Positions 5,309-6,950 of a DNA stretch of 6,950 bases are shown here, piece by piece. Numbering within the stretch: position 1 is the first letter of the stretch; each line of letters starts with the position of its first letter. Made by a program: the position numbers and the translations under genes. The stretch is from NCBI GenBank assembly GCA_038062615.1, contig JBBTWV010000003.1, forward strand, positions 1-6,950, given 5' to 3'. The notes beneath the pieces were generated by a model that worked only from the letters and a program-made list of their open reading frames with translations, made no database searches and was not told the origin of the DNA. Source of the DNA: JBBTWV01 sp038062615 (GTDB lineage Bacteria > Patescibacteriota > Gracilibacteria > UBA1369 > UM-FILTER-53-11).

Positions 5309-5911
5309 TTAGTGGCTTTTTGGGGGAATTGCAAGCGAATTGTATTGGTCCATAGCTGCCGGAATTCCCTTCTCCAGGGCAAACATAATGGCTTCTTTGC
5401 TCATCTGGAGGGTTTCTTTGGCAAGCTTGGCTTCTTTCTTGCTAAAGGCATGCAGCACAAAGGAGGCAAGATCCTGCTTCTGAGGTGATGACTCTCCCCT
5501 GCTTTCAATGCCAATGCGAATCCTGGGAAAGTTTTGGAACCCCAGCAGACTTATAATTGACTTCATGCCATTGTGGGTTCCACTGGAACCCTCCGTACGA
5601 ATCCGAATGCTGCCGAGAGGCAAGTCCACATCATCATAAATAACCCAGGCATCTTGCGGCTCTATGTGGTAAAAATTCACCAGCTTTTGGAGTGCTTCGC
5701 CGGAGTTATTCATGAAGGTTTCTGGCTTTGCTAAAATCACTTTATGGTTTTGATAACTTCCTTCCGATATTTGTGATGCAAATTTTTTCTCAACCTTGAA
5801 TGCAGGAAAACCCAAATGCTGCTGCAGAAGATCCACGCACTGGAACCCCACATTGTGACGAGTTTTTTCGTATTCCTTGCCTGGATTGCCAAGGCCAACA
5901 ATCAGTTTCAT
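5309..5911 (-). CDS. pth: Peptidyl-tRNA hydrolase
   Basis: Cleaves the ester bond between peptide and tRNA in peptidyl-tRNAs that drop off ribosomes, recycling tRNA in the cytoplasm. From the ATG at 5911 it has 200 residues, the normal length, and opens with the canonical MKLIVGLGNPG. An upstream TTG at 5923 would overlap the end of obg and add four residues, which is less likely. Key residues are all present: N9 and the catalytic H19 in EKTRHNVGF, N68 in FMNNSG, D93 in YDDVDLPLG, and N114 in THNGMKS. It starts five bases after the obg stop and is followed three bases later by rplU, so it belongs to one transcript. No Shine-Dalgarno is apparent, so initiation may rely on coupling with the preceding gene. 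Confidence 0.97.
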   Translation of the reverse strand: MKLIVGLGNPGKEYEKTRHNVGFQCVDLLQQHLGFPAFKVEKKFASQISEGSYQNHKVILAKPETFMNNSGEALQKLVNFYHIEPQDAWVIYDDVDLPLGSIRIRTEGSSGTHNGMKSIISLLGFQNFPRIRIGIESRGESSPQKQDLASFVLHAFSKKEAKLAKETLQMSKEAIMFALEKGIPAAMDQYNSLAIPPKSH

Positions 5912-5916
5912 AAAAA

Positions 5917-6950
5917 TTACCAACGATAAACAATAGTCATTTTCCCAATGTGGATGTCATCGCCAAATCGAGCACCTAAGCGATGGAGTGCCTTATGGAT
6001 ATTCATTTTTTCAAAAACATCGTAGACGCGTGCAACCGCTTCGTGATTGGTAAAATCGGTCATTATCACAATTTGTTTTATGCGCCGGCCAATGACTTCA
6101 AACTCACGCTTGGTCCTGGACTTTTTGAGGATTTTTACCGAAAACGAACGCGTATCTTCTTCTTCATGCGGCCTATAAACTTTATAAGTTTCCGGCTCGG
6201 GTGGTGGCGGTGCTTCATCATGCTCGCGCTTTTTTTCACGCTCTAACATCTCCCAAATGGCAAATACCAGCTTTTTAATGCCATCGCCTTTCACACATGA
6301 GATCGTAAGAATCGTTTTTACCGTACGATTTTTTTTCTTAAACTCCGCCATTGTTTTTTTGAGCGTGGCTTCATCCACAGAATCAATTTTGTTAAAGACC
6401 ACGAGCTGCGGTTTTTTGGGAAGGTCACGGTCAAATGCCTTCATCTCTGCCATAATAGTGCGATAGTCGCTTGATGGGTCTAAAGAATTTACGTCGAGAA
6501 GATGCACCAGTACGCGATTGCGTGCCACATGTTTGAGGAACTGAATGCCGAGGCCCTTGCCTTGGCTGGCGCCTTCAATGAGTCCAGGCAAGTCGCAAGC
6601 TAAAAAGCTCTGTTGAATGCTGCCGCCAAATTCCTGGAGCGTCACTAACCCAAGGTTGGGCACGATCGTCGTAAAATGATATGCGGCAATTTTTGGTCTG
6701 GCATTAGAAATGCGTGAGATAAGCGTAGACTTACCAACCGATGGTAGGCCGATGATACCAACGTCCGCCACGAGCTTGAGTTCTAACACGCAGCTGCGCT
6801 TTTCGCCGGGTTCACCAAGTTCGGCAAAGGTAGGTGCCTGGCGAGTGGAAGATTTAAAATGGGCGTTGCCAAAGCCACCGCGGCCGCCACGGGCCATCAA
6901 AAATCTATCACCGTTGTTCTTTAAATCTCCCAAAAGTTTTTTCTTGGTCT
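5917..6950 (-). CDS. obg: Obg/CgtA GTPase, 5' end beyond the window
   Basis: Essential GTPase of the Obg family that binds the 50S subunit and acts in late ribosome assembly and stress control. About 344 codons are visible and the frame runs open off the right edge. The TTG at 6933 is an internal Leu, not a start. Counting from that Leu as 1, the end of the glycine-rich Obg domain is seen (ARGGRGGFGNAHF, 14-26). The G domain follows: P-loop GLPSVGKST (62-70), switch I YHFTTIVPNLG (85-95), DLPGLIEGA (114-122), NKID (181-184) and SCVKG (212-216). A charged linker with a PPPPEPE stretch leads into the C-terminal OCT domain (about 261-338), ending in GDDIHIGKMTIVYRW. Roughly the first 100 residues of the Obg fold are missing only because of the window edge. 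It is the first visible gene of the obg-pth-rplU run. Confidence 0.96.
   Translation of the reverse strand, partial: TKKKLLGDLKNNGDRFLMARGGRGGFGNAHFKSSTRQAPTFAELGEPGEKRSCVLELKLVADVGIIGLPSVGKSTLISRISNARPKIAAYHFTTIVPNLGLVTLQEFGGSIQQSFLACDLPGLIEGASQGKGLGIQFLKHVARNRVLVHLLDVNSLDPSSDYRTIMAEMKAFDRDLPKKPQLVVFNKIDSVDEATLKKTMAEFKKKNRTVKTILTISCVKGDGIKKLVFAIWEMLEREKKREHDEAPPPPEPETYKVYRPHEEEDTRSFSVKILKKSRTKREFEVIGRRIKQIVIMTDFTNHEAVARVYDVFEKMNIHKALHRLGARFGDDIHIGKMTIVYRW

Noticed and set aside
5912..5923. TTG at 5923 as start of pth
   Set aside because: The ATG at 5911 yields the canonical MKLIVGLGNPG opening without overlapping obg.
453..6950. Reassigned UGA codon (as in Gracilibacteria) suggested by the lack of TGA stops
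   Set aside because: No frame needs TGA as a sense codon; all proteins are full length with TAA or TAG, and seven stops are too few to argue from.
1..6950. CRISPR array, tRNA or rRNA genes
   Set aside because: No regularly spaced direct repeats, no tRNA T-arm consensus in a cloverleaf context, and no rRNA segments were seen on either strand.

Overview
The window reads as an ordinary bacterial chromosome segment, most likely from a small-genome lineage of the Candidate Phyla Radiation (Patescibacteria, Parcubacteria-like). This taxonomic call is inference. It rests on tightly packed genes, almost no recognisable Shine-Dalgarno sequences, a TrmB-type regulator of the kind common in these genomes, and a short palindromic interspersed repeat between genes. 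The code looks standard: seven stop codons are visible (five TAA, two TAG, no TGA) and no long frame is broken by TGA.

Left edge (1-452): the first 40 codons of a minus-strand gene with a zinc-ribbon start, best explained as a transposase cut by the window edge. Upstream of it lies a cluster of inverted repeats (149-244), followed by about 200 bases with no gene. Next is tyrS (453-1646, minus), tyrosyl-tRNA synthetase, divergent from everything up to 4941. The 167-base divergent spacer holds a GC-rich hairpin just in front of tyrS, a good sigma-70-like promoter pointing right, and a dyad (TTGTC-N7-GACAA) just downstream of its -10, placed like a repressor operator.

Plus-strand cluster (1814-4941): a TrmB-family regulator, a 477-residue protein with no obvious annotation, and an RluC/RluD-family pseudouridine synthase, with gaps of 9 and 5 bases, so probably one transcript. 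The unknown protein is the most interesting object. Its N-terminal ~235 residues show the order and spacing of several cyclodipeptide synthase (CDPS) landmarks, including a YxxxE motif, followed by an unrelated helical domain and an Arg/Gly-rich tail. CDPS enzymes divert aminoacyl-tRNAs to make cyclic dipeptides. This is a hypothesis from reading by eye, not an established call.

Right part (minus strand, convergent with the cluster): obg (cut by the right edge), pth and rplU, spaced by only a few bases in that transcription order. These are a ribosome-assembly GTPase, peptidyl-tRNA hydrolase and ribosomal protein L21. The convergent boundary (4942-4987) holds the palindromic repeat. Overall the window is dominated by translation genes: tRNA charging, peptidyl-tRNA recycling, ribosome assembly, rRNA modification and possibly an aminoacyl-tRNA-consuming enzyme.
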